Source: Niebla homalea (taxonomy: Eukaryota > Ascomycota > Lecanoromycetes > Lecanorales > Ramalinaceae). From it: a DNA stretch of 64,000 nt. The stretch covers positions 806,001-870,000 of the forward strand of contig JAHGAU010000025.1 of NCBI GenBank assembly GCA_019925105.1, in the 5' to 3' direction. The position numbers and the translations under genes are program-made. The notes beneath the pieces are model-generated. The model was not told the origin of the DNA and did no database searches. It saw only the letters and a program-made list of their open reading frames with translations. Below, one piece after another: positions 23,454 to 35,847 of the stretch. Numbering within the stretch: position 1 is the first letter of the stretch; every line of letters begins with the position of its first letter.

Positions 23454-26400
23454 CTCGTTTTCATTTAGGGCCGGGTATTTACGAGTTATCGGAATAAAAT
23501 TTTTATAACGCCGTTAATATTTAGTTTAGCGTTTTACCGTTTAACGAATTATCGCGAATGTTTTTATACGGATATTCTTTTTAATAACGGTTCTTTTAGT
23601 TTCCGGGATAATATTTTCGGGGTAATAATTAATTTTTTCTGTATAAATTAGATTTAATTTATTTTTTATTTAATTTATTTTTATTTCCGTAAAATAAGGA
23701 TTCGTTATTATTTATTTTTTTATTTTATTTTTAATTATTTTAAATATTATCGAATACGCTTATTATTTTCCGTTATAATTAAAAGTATATTTTTTTAAAA
23801 CTTTACTTGAATTATTATTTAATTAAGAATTAAATTTATTACCAGGACGAATATTTCCGATTTTAAAACCGGAATTAAAATCGTTTTATACGTTTTATTA
23901 ATTATTTTAAGTTATTTATTTTAAACTTATTACAATTATTTAGTAAACTTTTTCCCGTAATTAAAGGTTTTTTTTAAAATACGTATTATATAGTTACGGT
24001 ATAAATTATTACGGGTTTTATAACCGCTTAATAAAACATTTTAATTTTTTATAATATCGTTTTTTACGTCAATATTATTAAGTATATAAGGTTTTTTTCC
24101 TAAATAATAATTTTTTTAATAATTTTTTGAAAATAAGTTTTTTAATTAAGTTTCTCATTTATTTAAAATTTTAAAATTTTAGTATTTATTTGAGGTTTAA
24201 CCGCTATTTATTTTACGTCGATTATAACCGATATATTGTATAGTTTCAGGTATCTTATTATATAAATTAGCTTATATTTATCTAACGTAAATTAAACTTT
24301 ATAGGTTTTTATTTACTTAAAATAAACTTTATATATTTATTTAAGTTCGAAATAATTAATAAGAATAAACGTATTATACGTTAATAAATAAATATCGTTA
24401 ATAAAACCTTTTATTTAAATTTTTTATTTAAGTTTAATTAATTCCTCGATAAACGGGTTATTAAAAAATAAGAAAAAGATCGGGGAAATAAACGATTTTT
24501 ATAAGATACCCGTTATCGTAAGTTTTATCGAATTCATTCTTTACTTTAAGCTAATCGATATTATTTTCTCGTTAAGAAAGTTCGCCGTTTAATTAATTAA
24601 AAATAATAATATTTTTTGCCTTTTTAAATTATAAAATATTTACCGTTAATTTATTTTATTAAACGCTTTTATAACGTTTAAAAATAAAAAAATCGTTATA
24701 AATTTTTTACCATAACTTTATACGGTATAAATCCCGTCGATTAAGCCTTCGAATACCGTTTCCGTTAACCAATTTTTCCGTTTTTTTATTTATTTTTTAT
24801 TAATTAAAAAGAAAACCGTATTTTTTAGCGTAATTATTTAGGATTGTTATTATAACGGTTTTTGAAGCCTTTTTTAAAATATATAATAATACGATCGGTC
24901 GATATATTTTAACTTTTAAATAATCCGGTTTTAATAATTTTTCAAGGATAATCATTTTCGCCTTTTTAAACTTACGCAGGTAATACCCGATATTTAAATA
25001 TATTTAAAATAAATAAATAAAGATTTCCGCGGATAAAATAATTATTATTAATAAGAATTTATAAAGGATTTTATTCGGCCCCGGCGTTTTATTTTTTTTC
25101 GGGCGGTTAATAGCTTTAATTATTATTTTTTATATTATTATTTTATAAACCGTTATAAAAGTTAAACATTCAGCCTTTTTAATATCCTTTAAATTAGCGT
25201 TAAATAGCGGGGGGAAAAAGGTTTTTTATAAAATTTTTATTTTATCGTCGAAAGTCTTAGCTATCGAACTATTTAACTTTTTTAATAAACAAAATTTAAG
25301 GATTAAATTTAGTTTCCCGTTTTATTTATAATTATATTTAATTAGTTTTTAGATTCTTTAAAAGGTAACCGCGGAGTCGTAAATAGATAATCGAAAACAT
25401 ATTTATTTCGTTTTTTTTAAAAATAAACTTTTTTTTTTAATTTTCTTTAACCGGTTTATCAACTCTTAGTTTCGATATTTCGTGATTTATTTAATTAACC
25501 TTTTCGCTTTCGTAATTACGTACGAATATTCCTCGTTTCATTAGATTTTTACTTTCTAAAACGGGTTTATTATTAAGAGGTTTTTCGCTTATTTTAATTA
25601 ATAAAATTATTATTTTATTTATAAAAAAGTCGATTTATTTTTTAATTTCGAACGTAAATAATATAATAGGTTATATTCTTTTAATTTTTAAGATTATTTC
25701 GATTTCCTTAATAATTTTTGATATTTTTTTTACGGCTAAGGCGGGTATTTCGTTTACGGATTAATTAAATACCGTTTATACCGTAATATAATCCGAGTTA
25801 TATTTTGAAAAAAAAATAAACTATCGTAAACGGTTATTATTTTTACTATTTTTTTCGTCCCGAACGTTAAATTGAACGTTATTTTAGAATTACGGCTTTT
25901 TTATATTATTATATTTTTGAATATTAAAAAATTAAGATTAATTTTCGTTATTATTATTAATAGTTCTTCGGTTTCGGTATAATTAATCGTTTTTTTATTT
26001 TTATTTTATATTTTTATAATAAAAATTAAAATCGTTTAAAAAAAATATATTTACCCGGGTTTTTTAGTATTTTTTCTAATAATAAAATCGTAAAAGGTTT
26101 TTAGCGATTATTTAATAATAAATTATAAACGTTATAAATATTAAGGCCGCCGTTATTTATATTTTCCCGCGAAATCCTAAGCGTATAAAAATTCTTTCCG
26201 TAATATATAATATTTTAATTATCGATATTTATTTTTTTATTAATATAAATATGTATCCGGATAATTTCGTTATTTTTAAACGTAAAATAAAAACCGTTTT
26301 TTAAGTTAATCGAAAAATATATAAATTTATTATACGGTAACTTTTAAATAATAACGATATTTATATTATTTATTTTTTTAAACGCGAATATTAATTATAT

Positions 26401-26463
26401 CGTTTTAATTACTTTATTTTTTACGTTAAATTATATTATTTTAAAAAACGTCGATATATTAGA
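23454..26463 (-). pseudogene. LINE-F ORF2 remnant (endonuclease/reverse transcriptase)
   Basis: This is the central part of LINE-F ORF2 on the minus strand, continuing from 9585-10221 across the gypsy insertion. The reverse-transcriptase active-site block reads F-I-N-D at 24394-24405 (minus), followed by I-Y-L. The family norm is two adjacent acidic residues; the first Asp codon appears changed to Asn (GAC to AAC). Co-linear blocks occur in LINE-G near 36940-38270. Many TAA/TAG codons interrupt every frame, so no product can be made. The 5' side is cut by X3 at 26463/34276, with the sequence TTAGA on both sides. Confidence 0.75.
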
Positions 26464-26776
26464 CTAGGGTACGACCACCTCGGGTCCGAGCTGGGTGTGG
26501 TGCTTAGTATTTAGATTCTCTAATCAAAACGTGGTGTTTTTAGGCTATAATTATGGGAGTATGCGTAAATTAGGCGTCGTATACGGTATATAAAGTTCTT
26601 GCTTAAAAAGTGGGTTCTTTAAGGCAACTATAGTATTTTTGGGTAAGAATTATAAGAGTATATAGGAATTAAACATTATATTATACGTATAAAACGTTTA
26701 CTTAAGTCTCGAAATCTTTATTACAATTACGGTAATTTATAATAAGAATTAGATATATTAGAATTTATTAAAAAGG

Positions 26777-28390
26777 ATGGCGACGAACAAAGGGACCCCA
26801 GAGGTCCAAAACGATACGTATATGCATAACTTTAGCGACAGTAAGGGGAGTATATTAAGTATAATAAGTAAAAGTAACGTAATAGTTAAAAATAAGGTAA
26901 TAAACGGATAAATAACTTATATTAATAGAAACGGCAATAACGTATACGGGTAATATAATAATAATAAGCTAGATAATATTTAAAATAAATAAAGGAATTA
27001 AAGTTAATAGAATATACGTATTAAAGCGCGTAAAACGCATAATAATAATACGGAGGTAATAAGTAAATAAAAGGGTAAGAAAGCTAATACGGTATTAATA
27101 ATAAACGGTATAAACGGAAAGAAAAAACAGGAAAACCGCAATAAAAGTATTATTAAGGGTATATAAAAAGGAAATAAAATTAATAAAAAGGATAAAACCT
27201 TAAGGGATTAAAGGTAAAAAACAGAGATAATATATTACCCGGTAAATAAAAACGAAAAAACGATAAAGGAAATAATAAAAGCCTTAAAAAGACTCCTTAT
27301 AATAAAGTAAAAAAATATTATATTAAAGATTTAACCGATATTACGGATTAAGTTAAAAAGCATAAAAGACTTTTACATAGAAATAAAAGTAAAATTAAGG
27401 GAAGTAAAGCGATTATAAGGCTCTTAAGGGGCAATAATAAGGACGTTAATAAAGGGTAAAAACGGCGGCTTAAAATTAAATATATAAAACGAAAATATAA
27501 AAATAACGGCCCTTTAAATAAAAAAAAGCTGGGCGACAAGGGTAATAAAGGGGGTACCCGCGGTAAAGAATAAAGGGATAACGGAGAAGAAAACAGTTAC
27601 GTTAAAAAAGGTAAAAATAATAACGGTCCGCTTATTTAATAATAAGGAAAAGAACGTAACGGTAAAAATAAATCCGTTATAATTAATAAAGGCTTTTAAG
27701 GTAATAACGGAATTATTAATAAAATAAATTATTATAATACGTAAATTATAAAATAAAAATATTTTTTTTAATATAATATTTTTAAAAATAAAAGAAAGTT
27801 TAAAAAAAATTTAAGGTTTAAATTAATAAAAAGAATATAAGTCGGTTAAAATTTTAAGGTAATTATTTACCGTTATAATAAATAAAATATATTTATTACG
27901 TTTTAAAAAAGCTAAAAAAGGTTATATTAAAGAATATAAAAAAAAAAGAATATAATTCTTTACTTAAAGCTTAAAATCGTTAATTATAAACTTCCGTTAA
28001 TAATAAAGAAACTTAATTCCTTAAAATACGTAAAAAAATATTTTATTATTATATTAAGTATAATATTAATAAAAATATATAATAATATTTTAAATAAAAA
28101 GATTATTAAAAAAGGATTTCTTAAAATAACTTAATTATAAAATAAAATAATTAATATTTATTAATATTTTAAGTATTAAAATTATAAATATATTATTATA
28201 AAATATTTTAATATTATAAAATATATAATTTACGTTAAAAGCTATAATATTTATAAATATATAAAATTAATAATTAAAAAACTTATAAAGAATACGTTTA
28301 AATACATTATATATAATAAGGAAGGATACTTAATATAAGATTTTAAATATATAATAAAAGCTAGGGAGATTAAACGTAAGAAAACCCGGA
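26777..28390 (+). pseudogene. LINE-E ORF1 remnant (Gag-like)
   Basis: The ATG at 26777 gives MATNKGTPEVQNDTYMHNFS, the best-preserved start of this ORF1 family on the plus strand. Translation stays recognisable for about 45 codons before the first stop. Later blocks such as LFNNKEKNVTVKINPL near 27635-27680 are still readable between TAA codons. It encodes the putative RNA-binding protein of the LINE. The minus-strand frame 27348-27539 is a shadow of this region. Confidence 0.75.
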
Positions 28391-28394
28391 TAAC

Positions 28395-31300
28395 CGTGAA
28401 AATCCAATGGTATAATACGTATAAAATTAATTTAATAAATTAATTAAAAATAATTTTAAAATATAAGTTTAATTAATTAAATAATAAAAAATAAATAACG
28501 GTAAAAAAAAGAAAACTTTTTATGATCCCGACCTTAAAAGCCGGCCGTTTTACGTTTTTAATAATAATTAAGAAGGTATTAAATTAAACAATATTTAACT
28601 TTAATAAAAAATTTATAATTTAAACGGATATAGAAAAAAGAGCCTTTATAAAAATTAATATATAATATATTAATATTTTTAAAAATAATATAATATAATA
28701 TTTATAATAAAAAAATTAAAATTATAATATTAATATTTAAGTTTAAAGAAATTAAAAACGTTAACGTTATAATAATATAAGAATTATTATATAATTTATA
28801 TATATATTTGTTTATTAATTTAAGGAAAGGGTTTTATTTAACCTTTAAAAAAAATAAGATAACCAGAATATATTTTTTTATAAATAAATAATTTAACGTA
28901 AATAATTAAGATATTACTTATTATAATAAAAACCTTTATATATTCTATATTATAAAAGAAAAAGACTTAAAGGGCGACCTTAATATTTATAATATATATA
29001 ATCCGTTATTAATTAATAAGGAAAAACCTTTTATAATCCCGTTATTTAAAAAAGTTTTAATTACTTTAAGTAAATATATATTACTTAAAGACTTTAATTT
29101 ATATTATTATATATAAAACGAGGAAAAACGTATAATAAATTATATTAAATTAAATAATTTATTAATAATTATTATTAAAATTAACTTCTTATTATTAATA
29201 TTATAAGGGATTATTATATAAAAAATTATAAATTTAAAACGATAATTAATTTAGTTTTTAATATGGAAAAGGTTATTAACGTAATCGTAATATATAAGTT
29301 ATAAAAAACTTAAAATATAATTCGGATTATATATTAATATAAATAACTTTAAATTAAACCGTTAATACGATTATATTATTACCGGTAAAAAAAACGTAAA
29401 AAATAATTAAAGAAATAAAGGTTTATATAAAAATGGAGGAAATAATAATATAATTCACAGATTTCTTTTAATTAAATAATAAAGATTAAATTAATTTTTT
29501 TATAAAATAAATAATAAAGGTATTAAATAAAATAATTAATAAAACTATTTTAATAATAAAACCCTTTTAAAAAACTAAAATTTATTAAAATAAAAGATAT
29601 ATAATCGCAATTATAAAAATGAAAAAATTAATTAAATAAACTTTTAAGTATAAAAACCAGGAAATACTTAATTAATTAAAAATTATTTAAAAGGAAAAGG
29701 AAAAGATTATTAAGAAAATTAAATAAATATATTTTTAATCTACGGTATATAACTTAACGGTTTTATTTTATAATATTTAAAAGTTAATAAAATATAATAA
29801 AGAATAAAATAAGAAATTAAAATTTATCCTTAAATTCCCGTTTTTTAAAAAACCCGATAATATATTAATTAATACCTTTAACGGTAAAATTAAAACCCTT
29901 AAAAAAGCATTTTTCCCCTTTCCGTTAAAAGTTAACCTAAATAATATTAACGGTATTTTATATTCCGACCCTATATTAATAAAGAAAATAATAATATAAG
30001 ATATAATAATTAAAATAATTAATAAATTAAAAAAAAATAAAGCTCTAAGATTAAATAGGATTTTTAATAGATTCTTAATAATAATAACTTTATTTTTTAA
30101 AAAAGTCTTTATTTATTTTTTTAAGTATATTTTAACGTTAATTATTATTTATATAAATTTAAGGAAATAAAAACAATTATCTTTAAGAAGTTTATTAAGT
30201 TAAATTACTTTAAAGTAAAATCTTATAAATCTATTATATTCTTATATACGTTAAGAAAACCCTTAAAAACGGTAATAACGAAGATCTTTAATAACTATAT
30301 AAAGAATTATAGACTTCTTTTTAATTAATAAATAAAAATAAGGAAAAATTAATTAATAAAAATAGCCCTTAAAGGATTAATTAATGATATATATACGGTA
30401 TAAGGTTGCGGGAAAAAGTATATTATAAGTTTTCTTTTTTTTAATATTATAAATATTTTTAATAAAATAAATTATTAAAGGTTATTATATAATTTAAAGA
30501 AAAAGAAGATATTATTTTTTTTAATTAAATAAATAAAGAGTTTCTTAAGTAACCGAGTTATATTAATTAACTTAAGATAAAAAATAAGCTTAATAAAGCC
30601 CGCTATAACGGGAATTCTTTAAGGATTATTTATTTTTTTATATTATTTTTATTCTTTAACGGTTTATTAATTAAAAAGTTTATTAAGTTAAAATAGAAAA
30701 TCTAAATTGGAAACTTTATTAACAATATTTACCTTTTAATTTATAATATTTTTATACGTATAAACTATTTAAAATTAAAATAAACTTATAAAGTTTATTT
30801 TTAATAAGTAAAAACTTATAAGGTTTAATTTACGCCGTATAAATATAAATTTCTTTATATAATTAAGAGCCTAAAGTTATACAATATAATAATTATAATG
30901 GATTTAAATAAAGTTACGGTAAAGCTAAATATTAATATTAAAGTCCTTAACCTTTAAGTAAATAAGAAATTTAATTAAAAGGATTATATAAAAAAGGTTT
31001 AAAAGAAAATAACTTTATAAAAAAAAGGTTTTATTTATCTCGTTATATTGATATAAAAAGTTACGTTATAAAAGGCCCGGATTACTTACTAAACTATAAT
31101 AAAGCCAGCTATAATATATATTATAGCCATTTAATATATATTCAAAAATACTCCGGGATATAAGAAAAAGCTTATTTAAATATTATAAAAAGTCCAGAAT
31201 CAATATTTAAGAATAATTAACGATACTTATAAAGTAACCTTTATCCCGGTATTAAAGTTTAAGGTCTTTACACCGTTAATTAAAATCTTATTAAATTAAA

Positions 31301-32455
31301 TAATTGCTTGAATAAAGTTAAAAAAAATATATATACTTAATTATAATAATAGAAAACGGGTAAATCCGTTAGAATCTTAATAAGCTTAAAGTTAAAAAGA
31401 GTAAATTAAAGATTTTTTTTTTTTATTAAAATAAAATAAAAATAGGCGGAGAAAAAGGTTAATTTTACCGGTATCCCGGAGGTTAATTTAAACGGGTATA
31501 AACTCCTATTAAGCATAAAAAAAACCGAGATTAAAAGGATTTAAAAAGTAAAAACTATAGTAATTACTTTATAAACTACGATAAAATAAATTAAGTATTA
31601 ACGGAGGTATAAGGACTTTATACTTTAAGGTTGTTACTACTTAGCTCTCGACGATAAAAAGATTATTAATAAGTATTTCCGCCGCTATAATATTATAAGG
31701 AAAAGTAATAACGTATTAATAATCCAACTCCGGACGGGTAAAAACGGTTTAGCTTACTTCCTATTTACTATATATACCGGGGGTCGGATAAACGCCGGAT
31801 ATTAGGACTTATCGCAAAAGCTAATACTCATAATTACCGCCAGATATTATCTACGAAGCGAGGTATCCGGGTAGCCGTTAGGTTTATAATATTTATCGGA
31901 CTATTATTACAGTTTAACCTCGCTATAAAGATAAGCGAGGTTACCGAAGACCTTATAAAGAAGGCCCGTTACCGGTTAAGGAAGAAAAAAAGGAGCGGAA
32001 ACCAGCTATATTAATTATATAAACCGGAAAATATCTTTTATAACCGTAAAAATATAATAGTAAACGCTTATTAAAAGTCTTTAAAAAGTTAATAGCGATA
32101 ATAATATAAAAAAGGTATATATTAAATACGTAAATATTAATAAAAATATTTAAAGGTATTATATAAAATTAAGGCAATATAAATATATAAAGGTACGGAA
32201 AAGTAACGAGCTTAAAAATAACCCTTATAAGGATATAATCGTAATATTACGGATTTTCTTAAGGGAATTAAAATATAAAAAATATATAAATAAATTATTA
32301 CTCTTTAAATAATTATTAATATCCTTTACCTTAAAGGATAAAGGATAAAAACCTGGTAAACGCCGGTTTTTACCCTAATATTATAAGTATCGGGTTTTTA
32401 CGGTTATTAATAAGGCTAAAAAACCGCGTATTAAGGAACGCCGGAATTAGCCCAG
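28395..32455 (+). pseudogene. LINE-E ORF2 remnant: endonuclease and reverse transcriptase
   Basis: It begins with VKIQWYNTYK at 28395 (GTG, where LINE-D has ATG). The endonuclease block LLKDFNLYYY lies near 29080-29110. The reverse-transcriptase catalytic block FINN is at 30715-30726, followed by IYLL; both family Asp are now Asn, each by one G-to-A change. The terminal part (EVTEDLIKKARYRLRKK near 31950) is readable. Domain order matches LINE-D, and the many stops make it inactive. Confidence 0.87.
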
Positions 32456-32505
32456 CTAGACCCGTAATATAAATCAATCAATCAATCAATCAATAATAAG
32501 AATTA

Positions 32506-32910
32506 TGGGAGTATACGTAGGTTAAGTATCGCTTTAACTATAAGCAATGTTTATTTAATAATTAAAGTTTTTTTTATAATCGCGGTCTTTTTGGCCCATT
32601 TAAATAGGAGGATATAAAGACCGGGTAACGTTATAAATATAATAAGTCTTTATTTAGCTATCGAGTTCTCCGTTTAAATTAGGGTCTTTCTGGGCTTATT
32701 GCGATGGGGATATACGCGTATCGGGCGTTTTATTAAATATAATAAGGCCTTATTTAACTGTCGAGTTTTCCGTTTAAATCACGGTATTTTTGGGCTTATT
32801 GCGATAGGGATATATACGTATCGGGCGTCTCGTTAGGTATAGTAAGGTTTTGCTTAGCTATCGAGTTCTCCGTTTAAATTACGGTATTTCTAGGCTTATT
32901 GCAATAAAAA
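32506..32910. repeat. X3 tandem repeats, ~108-bp period
   Basis: The block TATCGAGTTCTCCGTTTAAAT...GGGCTTATTGCGATRGGGATAT occurs three times at about 108-bp spacing. It is related to the X1 array in reverse orientation. Confidence 0.8.
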
Positions 32911-33761
32911 TGATCTTACTTAGGTTATCTAAAGTAGTTACCGTTATTTTAAAAAGTAATTAGCTAAAGGATTCGTATCCGTTAATAAATTAAGCGTAGT
33001 TTAAAATTACCAATAACATTATCTTAATCCTAATATATTATTTATCGCCGGACCGGATTACTTTTATAAGTTTAGTTTTTTATATTTTTAATAATATTTT
33101 AATTAATCGGCTTTTAAAAGCAACGTTAGCAATAATAGTAATACGGTTATCCCATAATTTATCCAGCTTTTTTGAATTATACCAGAGGAAGTAAATCTAG
33201 ATATTCTTTACGGTATCGAACCAGATAATATATATATATTTTTTTTTTTTAGCTTTTATCGCTTTCGCTTACTAACGGACTTATATCCAATAAACCTTAT
33301 TATACGCTTATTTTTTATTTTATATTTTAAATATTTGCTTTTTACGCCGTGTTTTCTAATCGAGGAAGTTTAAGATGTTAAATAAAGGCCGCGGAAACTT
33401 TAGATTTAATTAATACGCTTTTAGCGATATTTTATCGAGGTTTTTAATCAATATAAGGTAAAATACCTGTCCGCGATATTTTTTGGATATATTTTATAAA
33501 AGCTTCTTATTATATATATATAGAGTAAATAGAAATATTTAAAACATTTAAAACTAATACCAAAAAATAAATAAAATAGCTAAATCAAACTATATAGGAA
33601 ATAAATATAAAAACGGAAATAAAGGCTTTATTACTCGGGCTTTGAGATCACGGTAAGCCGTAGTTTTTAAGGCTTTAGACGTACCTTATAAAGTTATAAC
33701 TGATTCTATAATAAAAGTAGTACGTATAGGTAAAATAAGTAAAGTAAGGTAAGTAAGCGTA
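32911..33761. other. X3 interior with a possible decayed coding segment
   Basis: This is RIP-degraded sequence. On the minus strand 33222-33018 one frame reads WFDTVKNI-IYFLWYNSKKL and continues as DKLWDNRITIIANVAFKSRL with only a few stops, before ending in ATG-rich sequence. I do not recognise a family. A second frame of the same strand is also fairly open, so the call is weak. Confidence 0.3.
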
Positions 33762-33921
33762 TGTCACGGTTCTATCCCTGGTCTCCCAGGCCTCGGGCAT
33801 ATTACCGTGCCTGGACTAGTAGCTTAGCACTCCCACTTATATCCTTCATGGATCCTGTACCATAGCTACCCTCATAGTTATTATTCTCTTCATTACTAGG
33901 ACCCACTCCAGTACCCTGACA
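33762..33921 (+). repeat. Solo LTR of compact element 2 family
   Basis: This 160-bp LTR (TGTCACGG...CCTGACA) is inverted relative to 3212-3379. The identical 5-bp duplication GCGTA lies at 33757-33761 and 33922-33926, so it is a genuine solo LTR left by LTR-LTR recombination. It is 8 bp shorter than the 168-bp copies; the loss falls in the GGCCTGG/CCAGGCC hairpin. It is less RIP-damaged than its surroundings. Confidence 0.93.
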
Positions 33922-33926
33922 GCGTA

Positions 33927-34275
33927 AGCAAAAGTAAACGTATTAAGATATCAATAAAGCGGCTTAGCGTTTTTCCGGCTTAGCGGCTACGGTCGCAATT
34001 ATAACTACTTATTACCCTTTTCATTACTATATTACTAATAATAGGCCTTTTTAAGCCGAAATTAAGGCTATAAATAGCGGTAATAATTCTTTTAAACCTT
34101 TCACCGGATATACTTAAAGATTAGCTGTAATAATAAATATATGTTAAGTGGCACTGTAGGTAGCTTGCGCTCAGGTTTTTGGTAATTGATGTATAAACTA
34201 CCTCAAAAAAATTTACTTCCTAATCCGGTAATCCCTTCCCAATTCATAATTCGGGACAGCTTGCTTATATTATTG
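33927..34275. other. X3 right end, no gene seen
   Basis: The first half is RIP-degraded. The last ~135 bp before LINE-F resumes keep CpA/TpG (e.g. GGCACTGTAGGTAGCTTGCG) and are presumed to be the X3 right terminus. Confidence 0.4.
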
Positions 34276-34280
34276 TTAGA

Positions 34281-35847
34281 TATTTACGTTATTTAAGGTT
34301 TTTATATCGGTTTTTACCCTTTTTATCTTAATTAATAACGGTCTTTTCTTAAAAACTAACGTTTTTTACCCGATTTTTTTCGTTATTATTATTATTATAT
34401 TCGGTTTCCCCGATCTCGGAACCGTAATCATATTTAACTTCCTTTTTTTCCGCTTTTAACTTTTATTTAATTATTTTTATTTAATTAATTTTATTCCTAT
34501 TTTTAGATTTATTTTATTATCGTCGTTTATTAATTTTTTTTTTCCCTATATTTAATTATTTTATAAAAGATCGGAATTTTTTTTTTAAATCTTTTTCGTT
34601 TTAATTGAATATTTCAAATTTTATCTTAAATAATTAGCTTAATTATACGTTACGTAATTAAACGTATTTTTAACGAAGCTTTTTATTATTAGGTTTTTAT
34701 ATTTATAAATATTATATTTTCCTATATATATAATGTATTTCGTTTTATTAATATATTTAATTGTAATATAATAATATTTTTAATAATTAAAATATTAATA
34801 AAAATTTACCGTTTTATTTTATGATTTAATTAATTTTAAAAATCTTTTTTTAATAATTTTTTTATTTGAAATATTATTATATATTCCCGTTAAGATTACC
34901 TTTAAAATTATAATTGAATAATTTTTTATTTTTTTTTTACGTTTAATCTTTTAGTTATTAAAAGGAGTTTATATTTTATAATTTTTAATCCCGGGTAAAA
35001 TGTCGCGTTTTTTCGTTTTATATAATTTATCGCAACGTTTTTTTTATGTTAATAAACTTTTTAATATAAATACTATTTATTACGATCGTAAACGATTATT
35101 ATAATAGTTTCGCCGTTTAATAAGCGCTTTTATTTATTTATATTTTAATCTTTTTAAAACTTTTTTTAGTTTTTAATAATATTATATTTAAAAAAATATC
35201 TCCGTTTTATAATTTTCGGGCTATAATATTTTATTTTATTAGCGGTTTTTTTATTATTTCAAATATTATTATTAATTATAATAAATTCGTTTTCGCCGTT
35301 ATCTTTTTTCATTTACGTTCGGGAAATAAATAATAACCGTTCGCGTTTTTCGCGATACCGCCGTTTTTTTTTCTTTTTCTTTTTTTTTATTTATCGCTTA
35401 AACCGCTATTTTTTTTATTATTTATATTACTTAACTCGTTTTTTTCGGTATCGGCTTTAATATCAACGTTATAATTACGTTTTTTTCCCATTTTATATAT
35501 TTTTTCTTAAATTTAAGCCTTTTATTTACGTTTTAGCTTCGTTTAATTTTCTTTTACCTTTTAATAAAATTTACATATTTTTATAAGTCTTATTTATATT
35601 ATTAACTATATTTTAGTTATAATTTTTTCTTATTTAACCTTAAGTAAATTACGTATTATAACCGCTATACGTTTTTGTTCGTTTTTTTTAATTACTTTAT
35701 TATTATACGATTTACGCGTTTTATTATATATTTTTAATTAATTTTAGTTTTTATTTTTTTTTTATATTTATTTACTTTTTCGTTATCGCGTTATTCGTAT
35801 TATTTCTCGGCGATATCGTTAATATAAGTATATTTCTTACCCGCCAT
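34281..35847 (-). pseudogene. LINE-F ORF1 remnant
   Basis: The minus-strand ATG at 35847 opens a frame beginning MAGKKYTYINDIAEK and continues with RIP stops toward 34281. It sits about 80 bp inside the 5' end of LINE-F, where Tad-type LINEs encode their Gag-like RNA-binding ORF1 protein. It is rich in Lys and Glu. No zinc knuckle could be read with confidence. It differs in sequence from the ORF1 start shared by LINE-A, -D and -E, so F and G form a separate LINE family. Confidence 0.6.

Larger units (their letters stand above)
26752..32494 (+). mobile_element. LINE-E: full-length Tad-like LINE
   Basis: This 5.74-kb plus-strand element has the same structure as LINE-D and ends in AATC repeats at 32473-32494. 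The flanking duplication AATAAGAATTA is at 26741-26751 and 32495-32505. It is inserted in X3: the sequence after the tail (TATGGGAGTATACGTAGG) continues the X-family repeat. It has ORF1 and ORF2 remnants. It lacks a ~55-bp stretch present in LINE-D near 20100-20165 and carries a small insertion near 31120-31140 relative to it. Confidence 0.92.
26464..34275 (+). mobile_element. X3: X-family element holding LINE-E and a solo LTR
   Basis: LINE-F is interrupted between 26463 and 34276, and TTAGA occurs on both sides (26459-26463 and 34276-34280). Removing LINE-E and the solo LTR leaves about 1.9 kb. The left end is CTAGGGTACGACCACC followed by a compound hairpin (ACCAC...GTGGT around CTCGG-GT-CCGAG). 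It loosely resembles the CGAGGT end of X1/X2, and the next ~100 bp share TATGGGAGTATRCGTAGGTTAGG-type sequence with them. Tandem repeats follow LINE-E. The right ~130 bp (34141-34275) are spared by RIP. Family membership is an inference; the right end does not obviously match X1 or X2. Confidence 0.55.

Noticed and set aside
23258..23464. 68-codon minus-strand frame with higher GC
   Set aside because: It covers the RIP-spared end of the gypsy 5' LTR and runs into LINE-F, so openness reflects GC content, not coding.
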